DNA of 64,000 nt from Dacryopinax spathularia (lineage: Eukaryota > Basidiomycota > Dacrymycetes > Dacrymycetales > Dacrymycetaceae): the NCBI GenBank assembly GCA_037974965.1, contig JBBPFI010000010.1:1054001-1118000 (forward strand), written 5' to 3'. Below, piece by piece: positions 36,151 to 47,542 of this stretch. Made by a program: the position numbers and the translations under genes. Position 1 is the stretch's first letter. The number at the start of each line of letters is the position of its first letter. Below the pieces are notes generated by a model. The model saw nothing but the letters and a program-made list of their open reading frames with translations, searched no databases and had not been told where the DNA came from.

Positions 36151-37100
36151 TAGAAAGTGATATTATCGACAATGGCTTGCATCGTCCGCCAGTCGAAGGT
36201 GACCCCAACGACCTATCAACCCTCAGTCCCTGTATCATCGACTGCAGACGAGATCGCACCTTCACCGACTCAGAGTTACCGTAGCTGAGCAGGTTCCTAC
36301 CGATCTCCTTGAGGTCGCCGATACGAACAGCGGTACTGCAGCTCGCTATTAGCACGTCGATCTAGGTGTTGTGATAGGTGGTACACACTTGGGTGATAAA
36401 GCCAGCAACGTGCTACCCTCCCGTTCCTGGATCATGGCCCATCGGGTGAAGAAGGGTAGGGACCTCCGGCCGCTCCCATACGCCTGGATCACCGCACGAA
36501 GAGGAGAGTTCTCGTCTCCAGTGGAGGCAGTGTACTGCGGGTCGGTATAGACAGCGCCGTCTTTACTGAAAGAAGCGCATATATGCGTCAGCACAGCCCA
36601 TGAAACGTCAGTTGAGGGACGTACTATCTCACGACGCCGCCTCCTTGCACGAAAGCTGCAGCACTGGCGGGGTCAAGTATGGTGATAGGTGCGCAGACAG
36701 TCGAGAAGTCGACCACCGATAAGGCCTTCTCGCAGTCCGCCTGTGGAGCAGCAAGGACGACCTCGTCTTGAGAGCGCTTGGCGTTCTCGGATAGTTCGTC
36801 ACCAGGTGCGGGCAGTTGTTCAGCTTCAATGGCGCTTGCATCGGCCGCTGCCTTCGCCGCCAAGTCGTCGGCGGCTAGCTGACGCGCGACGACCTCCGCC
36901 CTCGTTGCCTGCTTCAACGCGCGTGGAGAGAAGCCTTCGTCGACGTATACATTGTCGGTGTCGAAGGACAGGTCGGTGGGCGGAAGCGAGTCCGCGAGAG
37001 GGTCAAAGTGCGTCAAGGCTGCCGGAGGGATGGGTAACGCTGACGTGACGAGGAAAGAGGGTAGGAGAGCAACGAGAAGGGCAAGGACGATGATGAGCAT
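36151..37100 (-). CDS. Secreted orphan protein
   Basis: Unrecognised. It starts with a clear signal peptide (LIIVLALLVALLPSFLVTSA, cleavage likely after it). Exon 1 is 36625-37100; exon 2 starts after an acceptor at about 36565 and reads YKDGAVYTDPQYTASTGDE. The tail exons give TAVRIGDLKEIGRNLLSYG and finally VVGVTFDWRTMQAIVDNITF with the stop at 36151. The junctions between about 36400 and 36520 are ambiguous: a donor at GTGATC or GTCCCT and an acceptor before HVAGFITQ both fit only approximately. The Ala-rich middle (AKAAADASAIEAE) is probably a stalk or helical linker. Intron 1 contains the palindrome GCGCATATATGCG. Confidence 0.65.
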
Positions 37101-37523
37101 GTTGGTTGTGGGATGTATGCGGTGATATGGTTGGGTTGGGTTGGGTTAAGTTGGGATGTATTCTGCTTGTCGGTGTTGATGGTTGTGGATGTCAATGAGT
37201 GTGGGTGTTTGAAAGAGCGGAAGGGTCGATGAGCGACCGAGCTGAAAGACTGAGGGTAAAGAGAGGAGGATGTAAATAGAGATAGAGACGGAAGACTGAG
37301 GAACAGCTCTTATAGCAGAGCGAACACCGGTCCATGCCGCAAGCTGGAGGTGAGACACTGAGCCTGGAACGTGTTGCGATCGAGATTGTTAAGGCAAAGG
37401 CGGGGTGACCATATCAGGCGGAGCGATCATAGCTTCCACATCGCCTCGGTGAGACACATCAGTGATCATAAGAGCAGTTCATTGAAGTACGCAGCGCTCG
37501 TATCCCTTCTTAACAGCATACAT
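37101..37523. other. Intergenic
   Basis: Upstream of the secreted orphan and downstream of the SDR gene. Short TTGGG repeats at 37131-37146 (GGTTGGGTTGGGTTGGG-like); nothing else. Confidence 0.5.
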
Positions 37524-38397
37524 CTAGCTCGATTTCCCAATCGCGCCCGTCATATTCTCTACAATCCCCGGACCTCCAAACTGAGGGTTCACCCTCAAGA
37601 ACCCGCCGTCTGCAAAGTACGATCAGCATCGATTCAAAGCGCATATATGCACCAATTTACGCACCAACGGGAAGTGACACGCCCGTGATGTAGCTCGCCT
37701 CGTCCGAGCACAGGAATGCGATTGCCTGCCCAACCTCCTTCGGATCACCCGGCCTGCCGAGCGGCAGCCTTGGTACACTGATCTTGCTCACGTCCGCGCC
37801 ATCCATATCCGACATAGGCGTGGCGATGTACCCCGGTGCGACGGCGCATACACGTATCCCATACTTGGCGAGGTCGACGGAGAGCGTCTTTGTGAGTCCA
37901 CCAAGGGCATGCTTGCTTGCGACGTAAGGCGCTTGGTCGGGCAGCGGGCTGGTCTCGTGCACGGAGGTGACGTTGACGATCACCCCTCCTTTGCCTTGCT
38001 TGATGAAGTGACGCGCGGCATGTTGCATCAGGACGAACGGTCCATCGACATTGACGGTCATGACACGGCGGTACGAGGCGAAGTCGAAAGCGGTGAACTC
38101 GCCTAATTGGTTGATGCCAGCGACATTGACGAGCGCGTCGATTCTGCCGAACTGCTCGACGAACGCGTCCACCACCGCACCTGCCGCGACAGGGTCGGTG
38201 AGGTCCAACGCCCGTACCTCCGCACGTCGACCAAGCGAGCGGATGTGCTCAGCGACGGCGTCGGCGTCGGATTTGCTTCTGTGCCAGGTGACGCCGATGT
38301 CCCAGCCCTTCGACGCCAACGTCAACGCGGTAGCCTTGCCAATACCGGACTCAGAGCCCGTCACGATGGCGAACTTGGACATGGCGAGGAGCTGCAA
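37524..38397 (-). CDS. Short-chain dehydrogenase/reductase, bacterial-type
   Basis: NAD(P)-dependent oxidoreductase of the classical SDR family; the substrate is unknown. Exons 37665-38397 and 37524-37609; 272 residues. Cofactor motif TGSESGIG, NVAG in strand 4, catalytic Ser in NVTSVHE, YVASK, and C-terminal ITGVSLPVDGGF completed across the single intron. A 20-residue extension after the usual SDR end is odd. The start may be ATG 38397 or the internal ATG 38382 (MSKFAIVTG), which gives the more usual SDR N-terminus. The long uninterrupted first exon and the GVTWH and DLTDP wording resemble bacterial SDRs, so horizontal origin is possible but untested. The intron carries GCGCATATATGC. Confidence 0.9.
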
Positions 38398-39523
38398 TCA
38401 AATGCTACGGACAGGCCACGAAGGGAGGAGGAAGTGGACATCGTGGTTGACGGGCGGCTTGATCAATGGTCAGAAGGCGTCGGAGATGGTGCCTCTTTCG
38501 ACACGGACCCTGCTGGGGCCGGATTATCATCGGGGCCTCGGCCCGAGACAACGTAGGCTATTTTGAGCTGCCACGAACAGCGACCTTCATGATCTCTGGC
38601 GTCAACGTCACGACGGCTTTACATTTGATTTCCAACTCTGCCTGAAAGCACTACCTTGCCTAACGATTGAAGGTATTGTAAAAGGCCTAGCAATCACAGG
38701 GCCATCGATGCAGCATATATGCGACTAGTAGATTCTGATGAGAGGATGGCCTGACGGCAAGGAACCCAGCCTGACCTCATGGAACACGATCCCAGCCATC
38801 AACTTTTTTCGACTTGTTGTTCTGATACGCCGCTCTTGAGATACTACGAGGCTGCTCAAGTCTTCTCTGCACGAGGTCTTGGCTGTCTTTGATCCTTGTT
38901 GACTCGGTCCTGCCGTCAAGCTTCTTATGGATGATTCCCGCTGTCTGGATCTTCTCCTCGTATATGAGCACCACATCTCAAACTTCCCGGATCACAGCGC
39001 AAGAATGATATCTACGATTGGAAGGTCCCTGCCGAGCTGGGCAAACCCAGATGAGGACGGGACAAATCCGATGGACAATGCTGAGATGCGATATCAGCGG
39101 GTAGATGTATGGCAGCAATTACAACAATCCGACCTCCAGGTCCGCTGCTCCAGGCTTGGATCGCTCACCAAGAATATCGGCCAATTCGTCCATTCCAGCA
39201 TTTTTCCCGGCTGGGATGGATCGGGCGCTCTCCGCTGAAAATGCCCACTCCGCATCCCCTGTAGAGTGCTCCAATGACCGACTTCGGGCCAGCGATTAAC
39301 TCACCTTCCCATGTAACACTCTGCTGCTCGTCACACGCGAAGTATTGGACAACGAATGTATGTTATTATGCGTTGGCCGGGCTCATTCAAACCGGACCGA
39401 CGAGGACAATGCGATAGTACGGACAACTTCAGATCAACCGAGGAGACGATTACCTATTCCCAAATCCCGACGGAAGCCATCTAAGATGACAAGAACTTAT
39501 GCCCTCCCAAAGCCCGACAGAGC
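38398..39523. other. Intergenic
   Basis: No gene recognised. Contains GCATATATGCG at 38713-38723, the motif otherwise seen mostly in introns. Confidence 0.45.
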
Positions 39524-39874
39524 TCAAGGATGGAACCTCGCGAGACGCGTCCTGCGCTTCTTCTTCTGCTCGTTCCTCTCCTTCGCCTCTCCCATATCCC
39601 TGACGACAGAATCCATCGCTGCCTCCAGACGCCTCTCGTACTCCGGCGCAAGGTCAGCGCGCTTGAGCTCGATGCCCGCTACCTCAGCAGGGATCTCGAT
39701 GGTGGAGCGTTCGGCTACGCCGACGGCGACGTTGAGCGTTGGCGTGCGGCCGGCGACGGTCGCGGGGTTACGATGACGGCCGATACCGGGGATGGTGGGT
39801 GCTGCGAGGGCGGAAGGGGCGGAAAGGATACCGAGGAGGAAAAGGGTGAGAAGGTGGGTGAGGGTGAACCGCAT
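39524..39874 (-). CDS. Small secreted orphan protein
   Basis: Single-exon frame of 116 residues starting at the ATG at 39874. Signal peptide FTLTHLLTLFLLGILSAPSA, then a short mature part with two acidic helical stretches (YERRLEAAMDSVVRDMGEA) and a basic tail (NEQKKKRRTRLARFHP). No cysteines are expected to pair. Function unknown. The frame continues upstream in the 447-nt ORF, but the internal ATG gives the signal peptide. Confidence 0.6.
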   Translation of the reverse strand: MRFTLTHLLTLFLLGILSAPSALAAPTIPGIGRHRNPATVAGRTPTLNVAVGVAERSTIEIPAEVAGIELKRADLAPEYERRLEAAMDSVVRDMGEAKERNEQKKKRRTRLARFHP

Positions 39875-40885
39875 TTTGTTGGAGATGATTAGGCGGGGTT
39901 GAGTGAAGGTAATGCAGGATGCTGATAGTTGGGAGATGATGACGATGCTGTAGAGCAAAGTGATGCACAAGATGTCTATGACAGATTGCGCAGGAATGCA
40001 GGCGAGTCCAGCTCAAGCGTGCAAGTTTGATGTTGTAGCAGGGAGGTAAGGTTGTGAGTTGAACATCCAAACCCTGCCTTCGAAAGGCCTTATATCGACC
40101 TCCAACCGCGCCAGCCATCCAACTCCATTGTTCATCCCCCCGTTGCACGACCAGCCACCCGGAAGGCTCGAAGGGGGCAAGAAGCATTTCAGTCATTTCT
40201 TAGCCGGAGGACGGGGTCGGCTTGAGCGAGGCTCCGAGCGCAAAGGGGAAGGGGAACAGAGGTGGCAGGTTGAGCAAGCCATCTGTGAATCGGATATGGG
40301 TGAGATATGGCTCGGGGGGCTGTCGGAATGCCGGACGACCCTGAGGGGCCCTTGCCTGACCCCACGGGCGGATGCTCTGCTACGGTCACCGACTGCCGGC
40401 CCAGTGAGTCCGAGAGATGTAGATCGAGAGACAATATGGTCTCCAGTTAGCCCCACTAGCTTGAACAAGGATCTCGGTTTCGCTATTGTCTCAGTGCCCA
40501 GAGTACATTATTGTTCGCTCTCGACATGCATCCTTCGGCTGGCTGAGCCGGTCGGGGCGCGGCGCTAAGCTAGAGCCGACCGAAATGGGTGGCAATGTGC
40601 CAACTCTGGGCATCAGATTGCATTCTCGCGTACTTCATTCAGAGGGAACTTATATGAGGAGAAGCTAGCACGAATAGGATGGTTTCGACGGCCGCACTAC
40701 GACAGCTCTAGACGCTGCGCCTGTCGCCCGCAAAACTGCGGCGATCCGGAGCCGAACTAACTGTTAACTCCGATCAGAAGCGCGCGTGATTTCGAAGTTC
40801 CTTAACACCGCCACTGACATCCAAATTTCTGCAAGCGCCCGTCCACCCTCCCGTTCTCCTCAACATCGGATACCCCTTCTACATC
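39875..40885. other. Intergenic
   Basis: Divergent promoters of the small secreted gene and the Sof1 gene. Overlapping frames of up to 169 codons but no coding character. Confidence 0.5.
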
Positions 40886-42525
40886 ATGGTACGTTCTCAT
40901 CTGTAACAATTTTGGGAATGTCCAGCATACTGACAAATGCGGGGAACATAGAAAATTAAAGTAATCGAGCGCTCGGCCTCCCAATCCCTCCCCCAACGCG
41001 CAGGCGACCCAACCCCCCGAACCAGGAACCTCGACCCAGCCCTCCATCCCTTCTCACGAGCAAGGGAATACACCCGCGCGCTCAACGCAGCTAAGATCGA
41101 TCGGATACATGCGAAGCCGTTTGTGTGTGCGCTGGAGGGACATGTGGATGGGGTGTATGTGCTGGCGAGGGATCCGGTGAGGTTGGGGGTTGTGGGGAGT
41201 GGGAGTGGGGATGGGGGTGCGTCTACTGCTTGCTTGCCTTGCTCTATGATGCTGATGCAGTGTGCGGCAGAGATAATACTACACCATCTACCAACGCGAA
41301 CACATGTACGACGCATAAAAGCACACGGGTCGACCGTCTCGGGTCTCACCTTCACCCGCTCCCGGCACATGCTCTCCTGCAGCGTAGATCGCACCATAAA
41401 GCTCTGGGACGCCGATGCCGATACTTCTGCCATGGTGCAGGACGACGACGAACCCGAAGACATGCTGGCGATCGACAATGGGAAAGGGAAGGGGAAGGGG
41501 AAGGCGGTGGAGGGTGCGCCGGTGAGGACGTTTATGGGCAAGATGGCATTCAAGTGAGTTCGGCCCTTGATATGCACTTGAAAGCAGGCGACTGACTTGG
41601 AGACATAGCTCGGTTGATCATCATAGGAGTGAGAGTCAGTTTGCGAGTGCCTCAAATGTTGTGCAATTATGGGATGAAACAAAGTACGCCTGCTCGTCAG
41701 TTTCATCCCGGATGAATGTCTGACCTGCACTGCAGAACCGAGCCGATACTCAACATGCAATTCGGCAACGGAGCCGAAACAGTCCTAACAGTCCGATTCA
41801 ACCAATCCGAGACCTCTGTCCTAGCGTCAACAGGCACAGACCGGACGATGTGTCTGTACGACGTCCGGACGGGCAAGGCCGAGCGGCGGGTGGTCATGGC
41901 CCTCCGGGCGAATGCGCTCAGCTGGCATCCTACGCAGCCGACCGTGATGCTCCTCGCTTCGGAGGACCATAATCTCTACACGTTTGATGTGCGCAACCTG
42001 GCGACGCCGACGCAGATCTATAAGGATCATGTGGCTGCTGTGATGAGCTGCGACTGGTCGCCGACGGGGATGGAGTTCGTGAGCGGTAGCTGGGATCGGA
42101 CGATCAGGCTGTGGAAAGAAGGAGATGGGAGGAGCGTGGAGGTTTATCATGGGAAACGGATGCAGCGCGTGTTCGCAACCCAGTACACGGCCGACGCGAG
42201 GTTCGTACTCTCCGGCTCGGATGACGGGAATGTGCGGCTCTGGAAAGCGCGGGCGAGCGACAAGCTGGGCGTTATTGATGGCCGGGAGAGGGCAGCGAGG
42301 GAGTACAGAGACCAGCTGAGGGAGAAATGGCGGCATGTGCCTGAAGTGCGCAAGGTCGAGAGACAGCGGTACCTGCCCAAGCCGGTGTACTCGGCCAGGA
42401 AACTGAAGCGGACGATGGAGGAGGCGAGGAAGGTCAAGGAGGAAAACAGGCGGAAACATACGCGGGAGGGGGAGAACAAGCCAAAAGCGGAGAGGAAGAA
42501 GGTTGTCTTGGCCGAGCAGGAGTAG
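40886..42525 (+). CDS. SOF1: Sof1/DCAF13, SSU processome WD40 protein
   Basis: Nucleolar U3 snoRNP-associated WD40 protein needed for 18S rRNA maturation. Exons 40886-40888, 40952-41216, 41271-41553, 41609-41683, 41736-42525; 471 residues, phases closing. The first coding exon is exactly the ATG. N-terminal block TPRTRNLDPALHPFSRAREY is characteristic. WD repeats include CSVDRTIKLWD, STGTDRTMCLYDVRTG, SGSWDRTIRLWKEGDG and SGSDDGNVRLWKARAS. The Sof1-like C-terminal domain follows (LREKWRHVPEVRKVERQRYL) with a lysine-rich tail. An insertion in the third exon holds a GKGKGKGK run encoded by GGGAAG repeats. Confidence 0.95.
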
Positions 42526-43164
42526 TCTCGCTTCAAGCTTCTCTACCCCACCCCACCCTACCCCTTGCAGGCCTACTCTCCGTGTTTTCCTTATTGGATC
42601 GTTATCGCATTGTACACTATTGTCAACTGCCCCTGATTACCCGCAATACTGATTGCTTGCTGATTGCTCCACACTTGTGAAATTTAAATTCCCACCCCCG
42701 TCGTTGTCGGTTAGCTAGGGACAGCGTTAGGTGAAATGGGTCCGAGAAGCGGGGGAATGACATCAACCGACCACCGACCACCGCACAACGCGCAAACTTC
42801 CCACACACATTGCATTGGGTGTCGCTGTGTCGCCTGCCTCACTCACTCCCTTGCACTCACTCTCCGCACACCATTCTACGGTCGACAATTGCTTCGGTTC
42901 GTTCGACGACGACCACCCAACGCACTGTCTTTCTTTATAAGTGAGACGACGACAAGGACGACACTTCTGCTGAGACCTGATCTCGGCTTGCTATCTGTCT
43001 CTCCTGCTCGCTCTCCGAAGATAAAAGGCGAGCGTTCTACGGCGAAAAGAAGAAGACACCAGACGTCGACACTCCTACCGGCCGTCTCTTTCCACGCCCC
43101 GCTGCGCCTATAAACCCTTCACCTGCTCGACACTTCCCCCTCGGCATCTCTCTAGTCGCCCATC
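42526..43164. other. Intergenic, hexokinase promoter
   Basis: Long CT-rich leader upstream of the hexokinase start, with CTATAAA at about 43108-43114. No other gene. Confidence 0.5.
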
Positions 43165-44988
43165 ATGTCTCTCACACCTATGACAACTATCGAAGGCCCC
43201 ACCGCGGGCCAAGTCACTCCGCCCGCTTTCCTCGGCTCCCTCTCCCGCCGGACTAGCATCTCCCTCTCCCTCCCCGCCTCCCGCCGCGGTTCCGGCACAG
43301 TACCCACCCTAACAGGGAAAGACCTGCCCTTCCATCACCGAACGAACGATGCTGAGGAACTGCCGCACGCGACGAAGAAGACGATGGCGGACCATCTTCG
43401 GAAGTACGAGTCTTTGTTCACGCTCACACCGCAGCGGATGCGGATGATCGTCGATGCGTTCAGTGAGACGCTGGAGAAAGGGTTACAAGAAGTCGGGCAG
43501 GTCGTCGTGCGTCCCTTGCTTTCTTTCCCTTAGTGAGAATGAAGCAGGGCTGACGCATACATCCAATAGCCAATGATCCCAACCTTCGTCTTCGGCTGGC
43601 CGAAAGGCACCGAGTCTGGGTCATACCTCGCGCTCGACCTAGGCGGCACGAATCTCCGCGTTTGCCTCGTCACCCTTGCTGGGGAAGGGAAGTTCGAGAT
43701 CACCCAGACCAAGTACCGCTTGACGGAAGAGCAGAAACAGGAGGAGGGAGAGCTGCTGTTTGATTTCTGCGCGCAGTGTTTGAAGACGTTTATTGATAGC
43801 TATCTGGCGGACTTTGATCTGCAGGGGGCGACGATCCCGCTTGGCTTCACGGTGAGTCTTCCACACTCCGAGCGGTGACGATGGGAGCTGATCAGATACC
43901 GTAGTTCTCCTACCCGTGCGAGCAAGAACGGATCGACCACGGCAAGCTGATCCGGTGGACAAAAGGTTTCGGCAACCCGAACGTAGAGGGGTTCGACGTC
44001 GCGGCCATGTTTCGCAAGTCGCTCGAGAAATACCAAGTCCCCATCGAACTCACCTCCCTCATAAACGACACGACCGGCACGCTCATCGCTTCGCACTACG
44101 TGAACCCACGGACGAAGATCGGCGTTATCTTCGGCACGGGGTGCAACGCGGCGTACATGGAGAAGATTGGGAATATTCCGAAGATCAAGCATCTCGGCTT
44201 GCCAGAGGACGGGGAGATGGCGATCAACTGCGAGTGGGGCGCGTTTGATAGTTTTACGCATGAGCATCTACCGAGGACAAAGTACGATATCGAGATTGAT
44301 CAGACGAGCAACAAGCCCGACGAGCAGTCGTTCGAGGTGTGTCATCCCTTCCCTATTCCACACTACCCATCCGAGCTGATCACGCCGCGCAGAAACTCAT
44401 CTCCGGCCGATACCTAGGCGAGATCTTCCGACTCGTCATCTGCGAAATGATCGACGACGGCTCGATCTTCCTCGGTCAAAACACCTACAAGCTCGAAAAG
44501 CCCTACGTGCTCGAGACGGCCTTCCTCTCCCTGATGGAAGCGGACCCGACAGACGAGCTCCTGACCGTAGTCGGCATCTTCTCTCACTTCTACGGGCTCG
44601 AGACCACTCTCGCAGAACGGCAGTTCTTCCGTGCCCTTGCCAAACTTATCGGTACCCGCGCGGCCCGGCTGTCCGCGTGCGGCATAGCAGCCATAGTGAG
44701 CAAGATGGGCTACCTCGAGGAGGGATGCGACGTCGCCGCGGACGGGAGTCTGTACTCCAAGTATCCCGGGTTCGCGGAGAGGGTGCATCAGGGCCTGGTG
44801 GATATCTTTGGGCCGAAGGGGAAGAATATTAGGACGGTGCATGCGGAGGATGGGAGTGGGGTCGGGAGCGCTATTATTGCTGGTGCGTCTTTCGCTTCCC
44901 ACTTTTCCCTCTAGTCTATGATGCTGACTTGGGCGGTATAGCGATGACGAACGAGCGCCGGGCGGCGGGGTTGTATCCGCACTGCTGA
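43165..44988 (+). CDS. Hexokinase
   Basis: Phosphorylates glucose and other hexoses with ATP, the first step of glycolysis. Exons 43165-43506, 43570-43851, 43905-44336, 44393-44882, 44942-44988; 530 residues, phases closing. Phosphate-1 loop LALDLGGTNLRV, sugar-binding FSYPCEQ...WTKGF and SLINDTTGTLIASHY with its catalytic Asp, IGVIFGTGCNAAY, and adenosine-side AEDGSGVGSAIIA. Length is slightly above the typical 485-500 because of a 60-residue Ser/Thr-rich N-terminal extension not matching other hexokinases. It is a hexokinase rather than a glucokinase by general likeness; the paralogue number cannot be fixed. Confidence 0.95.
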
Positions 44989-45580
44989 GCGGCAGCAACG
45001 GATTTGGCAAGGAGAGCGATGAGGGAGTAGACGGAGTGTAGCGAGCGACGCACGCCCTCTTCCCAGCCTTTAGCCTTTCCAAGGACTTTGAGGGATTGAA
45101 GTAGCGACCCAAGGGTAGATGTGTATTACAGTACGGTACAACGCGCGAAGACGAAACTGAAAAAGATCAATGAGATGCCCTTTCTCCTGTACATCCACAT
45201 TCCATATGGGCTCTGAGCTGGATGCACAACACTACTGTACTAGAGAGGGGGGCACCGAGCTCGACGGGGTGCCAACGCCGATGCCGACCGGACTTCTCCC
45301 GACCACTGACGGTACTCTGATTGGCCAGCTGTTGATCCCCTAATAACAAGCTTGGCCACGCTGCGCACTCGCACCCTCCGCTCGCTCATTGTCCTCCGCA
45401 CCATCACCGCTCAGCATCCTTCTTAATCTTGAGCTGCAGTGAGCAGCGCTGGGAAGCATGGCGGGCACGCAATAACACCTGCTCTCACGTGTCTTGACGA
45501 AAGCGTACAAGTTGTAGCTGTCACCATCTGTATTTTGCGCCTGGAGAGTTCCTGGTAGGGGGCAACCTCAGAACGAGGCC
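44989..45580. other. Intergenic
   Basis: 3' flank of hexokinase and 5' flank of the small tail-anchored frame. Nothing recognised. Confidence 0.5.
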
Positions 45581-45973
45581 ATGCCTCCTCCATCACAGCA
45601 GACCGTCCACCTCCCCTCCCCACCATCAACCTCAACAGACTCCATCGAGCTAGCACCCCTCCGGATCCCACACCAATACCCTCAAACACCCAACATAATC
45701 CTCGGCGGCCCATCACACCCCAGAAGGTCATCCGACCCTCTTCACCCTCCTCGCCCTGGTGAGGAAAGGCGCGGTTCGCCTATAGATGAGGAAGAAGGGG
45801 AAGAAGGTGGAATGGTGCGTGTCAGGAGAGGAGGGGCTAGAGGAGTTGGAGAGGGAGAGGGGGAAGGGATGGAGGCGTTTAGTAGGGAGGAGGTCGTTTT
45901 TATGGCTGCGAGCTTTGGGGCTGTTGTGGTGTTGAGTTTGGTTTCGGGGTTGATTACGCTGAAGGTCATATAA
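45581..45973 (+). CDS. Small tail-anchored orphan protein
   Basis: Single-exon frame of 130 residues. Proline/serine-rich N-terminus, an acidic stretch (EEEGEEGG) followed by an arginine/glycine part, and one hydrophobic C-terminal segment (VVFMAASFGAVVVLSLVSGL) five residues from the end, the layout of a tail-anchored membrane protein. No family recognised. Convergent with VPS26, 292 nt from its stop. Confidence 0.6.
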   Translation: MPPPSQQTVHLPSPPSTSTDSIELAPLRIPHQYPQTPNIILGGPSHPRRSSDPLHPPRPGEERRGSPIDEEEGEEGGMVRVRRGGARGVGEGEGEGMEAFSREEVVFMAASFGAVVVLSLVSGLITLKVI

Positions 45974-46265
45974 CACTCTCCTTGGTCCTCAGATGGTAAG
46001 CAAGTTTTGACTCTACATTCCTCATGCTCATGCTGTTCTTGAGTTTTCAGCGTACCATTGTTCCCCGGAGGGGCTTCGAGGTAATCGGAAAACCGACCAG
46101 CACCCGAATATCGCAAGCGTGCCCATATTGAGGGTATACAACGGATCATATACAACCAACAGCCCCGACCTGTCAGAGCGACAACTATACACAACACACC
46201 CGCCATCATCATCATCATCGTCCATTCCCGGCCCCGCTCCCCAATACCCGTCTCGAATATACCCG

Positions 46266-47542
46266 CTAGTTCTGTGTCTCCAGTCAGCATCCGAACATTG
46301 TACACTATGGAATGTAGAGGCATGTAGGAAGGAAGGAAGGAAGGAAGGAAGGAAGGGCGGGACGAATATGTAGCTCCAACGCTTGTATCCTATGTATGAA
46401 CTGTGTGGTGTACGCACCTCTGGTATCCTGAAAATGGTGATCTCTTGTTGCTTGAAATACCGCCTGTTCTCCTCGTCCACGAGCACGAGGTTGAGGTAGT
46501 AGCGCGTCGAGAACTTTTTGTTCACGTCCCGGAATGTCGGGGTCAGCTCGAAGCCGCCTAGGAAGAGTCGGATGGGGATTGTTTCTCCTACGCGGTGCGT
46601 CAGCTTCCGGTTCTGTCGAGTAAGCCAAGTGGGAGGAATGGAACACACCTCGTACGGGTGCGCCGTCCATGATCTCAAACTTTGTGATCGTCTCGCTCTC
46701 GTTGTACTGATTCGGTGCTGCGCCGGTCGTCTCGCGGCGGATAATACTCAGCTCCATGTGCTTTATCTTGATGCGGACAAGCAGGAAGTAGATCTTGCCC
46801 ACGATCACGTCTTTCAGGTGGTATCTGCGCAATATTATCGGCGTCTGAGAGGTTGGGTCCAGACTGAGGGGATGGAGACGCACTTTGACTTGTTGTACTC
46901 AAACTCTATGTGCAGACAGTCCTCGATTCCGACCTCCATCTTGATCGAGTTGTTCGAGTCTGGCGGCATGCGGTAGCTGTGCACCCAGATCTCCTTCTCC
47001 TTCACCACGTCTGCCAATCGGCGCGAGATCGTCACTCTTATGTAGTATCTGTGCGAGAGTCCTATTGAGTACAAGCGATAGACATGGGGCAAAGGAGAAG
47101 ACTCACCGTAGCTTGACGTTGATCCCTTGGTAAGACTCGTACTGCTTCTCGACATTCTTGAAGTTGAAGTCGAATGTCTGCGCTTGCCGCATCTCTCCCG
47201 GTGCTGACAGCTCTTGTGCCATCGAAAGGAAGTCGGAATGGTTTCCCCGATCGTAGAATAGCTCTGTTCACAGCCGCTCAGCATACGTATCATCAAACAG
47301 ACCAGGCCAGACTGCGCACCAATGCTCCCAACAAACTCGATCTTGATCCCATCGTGCTGCAGCCGCTTCCCGTCCCTTACTCGTACGGTCACTTGCCCCT
47401 GCACAGACTCTCCATCGTAGTAGACAGGACATGTCTCCTTCCGATCTTTGTCCAGCTTGATCTCGACCTTCTTCCGCTCGTCCTCGCCGTTCAGGCGGAT
47501 ATCGACATCGACAGGCGTCGCGAACCCAAAGTAGGACGCCAT
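46266..47542 (-). CDS. VPS26: VPS26, retromer subunit
   Basis: Arrestin-like subunit of the retromer complex that returns cargo from endosomes to the Golgi. Exons 47320-47542, 47107-47263, 46884-47048, 46649-46824, 46418-46587, 46266-46271; 298 residues, phases closing. Landmarks: YYDGESVQGQVTVRVRDGK, LFYDRGNHSDFLS, YYIRVTISRRLADVVKEKE, ETIPIRLFLGGFELTPTFR, YYLNLVLVDEENRRYFKQQE. The last exon is only Asn plus stop, reached through an intron whose pyrimidine tract is a CCTT repeat. If that intron is retained, the protein would end with a different short tail after RIPE. Confidence 0.95.
46326..46356. repeat. GGAA microsatellite in the last VPS26 intron
   Basis: About seven perfect GGAA units on the plus strand, which read as CCTT pyrimidine repeats in the VPS26 transcript, upstream on the gene from the acceptor at 46272. 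Confidence 0.9.

Noticed and set aside
38725-39300. Short overlapping frames around 38.7-39.3 kb as a gene
   Set aside because: All under 105 codons, in conflicting frames, without splice-compatible joins or recognisable motifs.
41827-42459. 210-codon minus-strand frame
   Set aside because: Antisense of the SOF1 WD40 exon.
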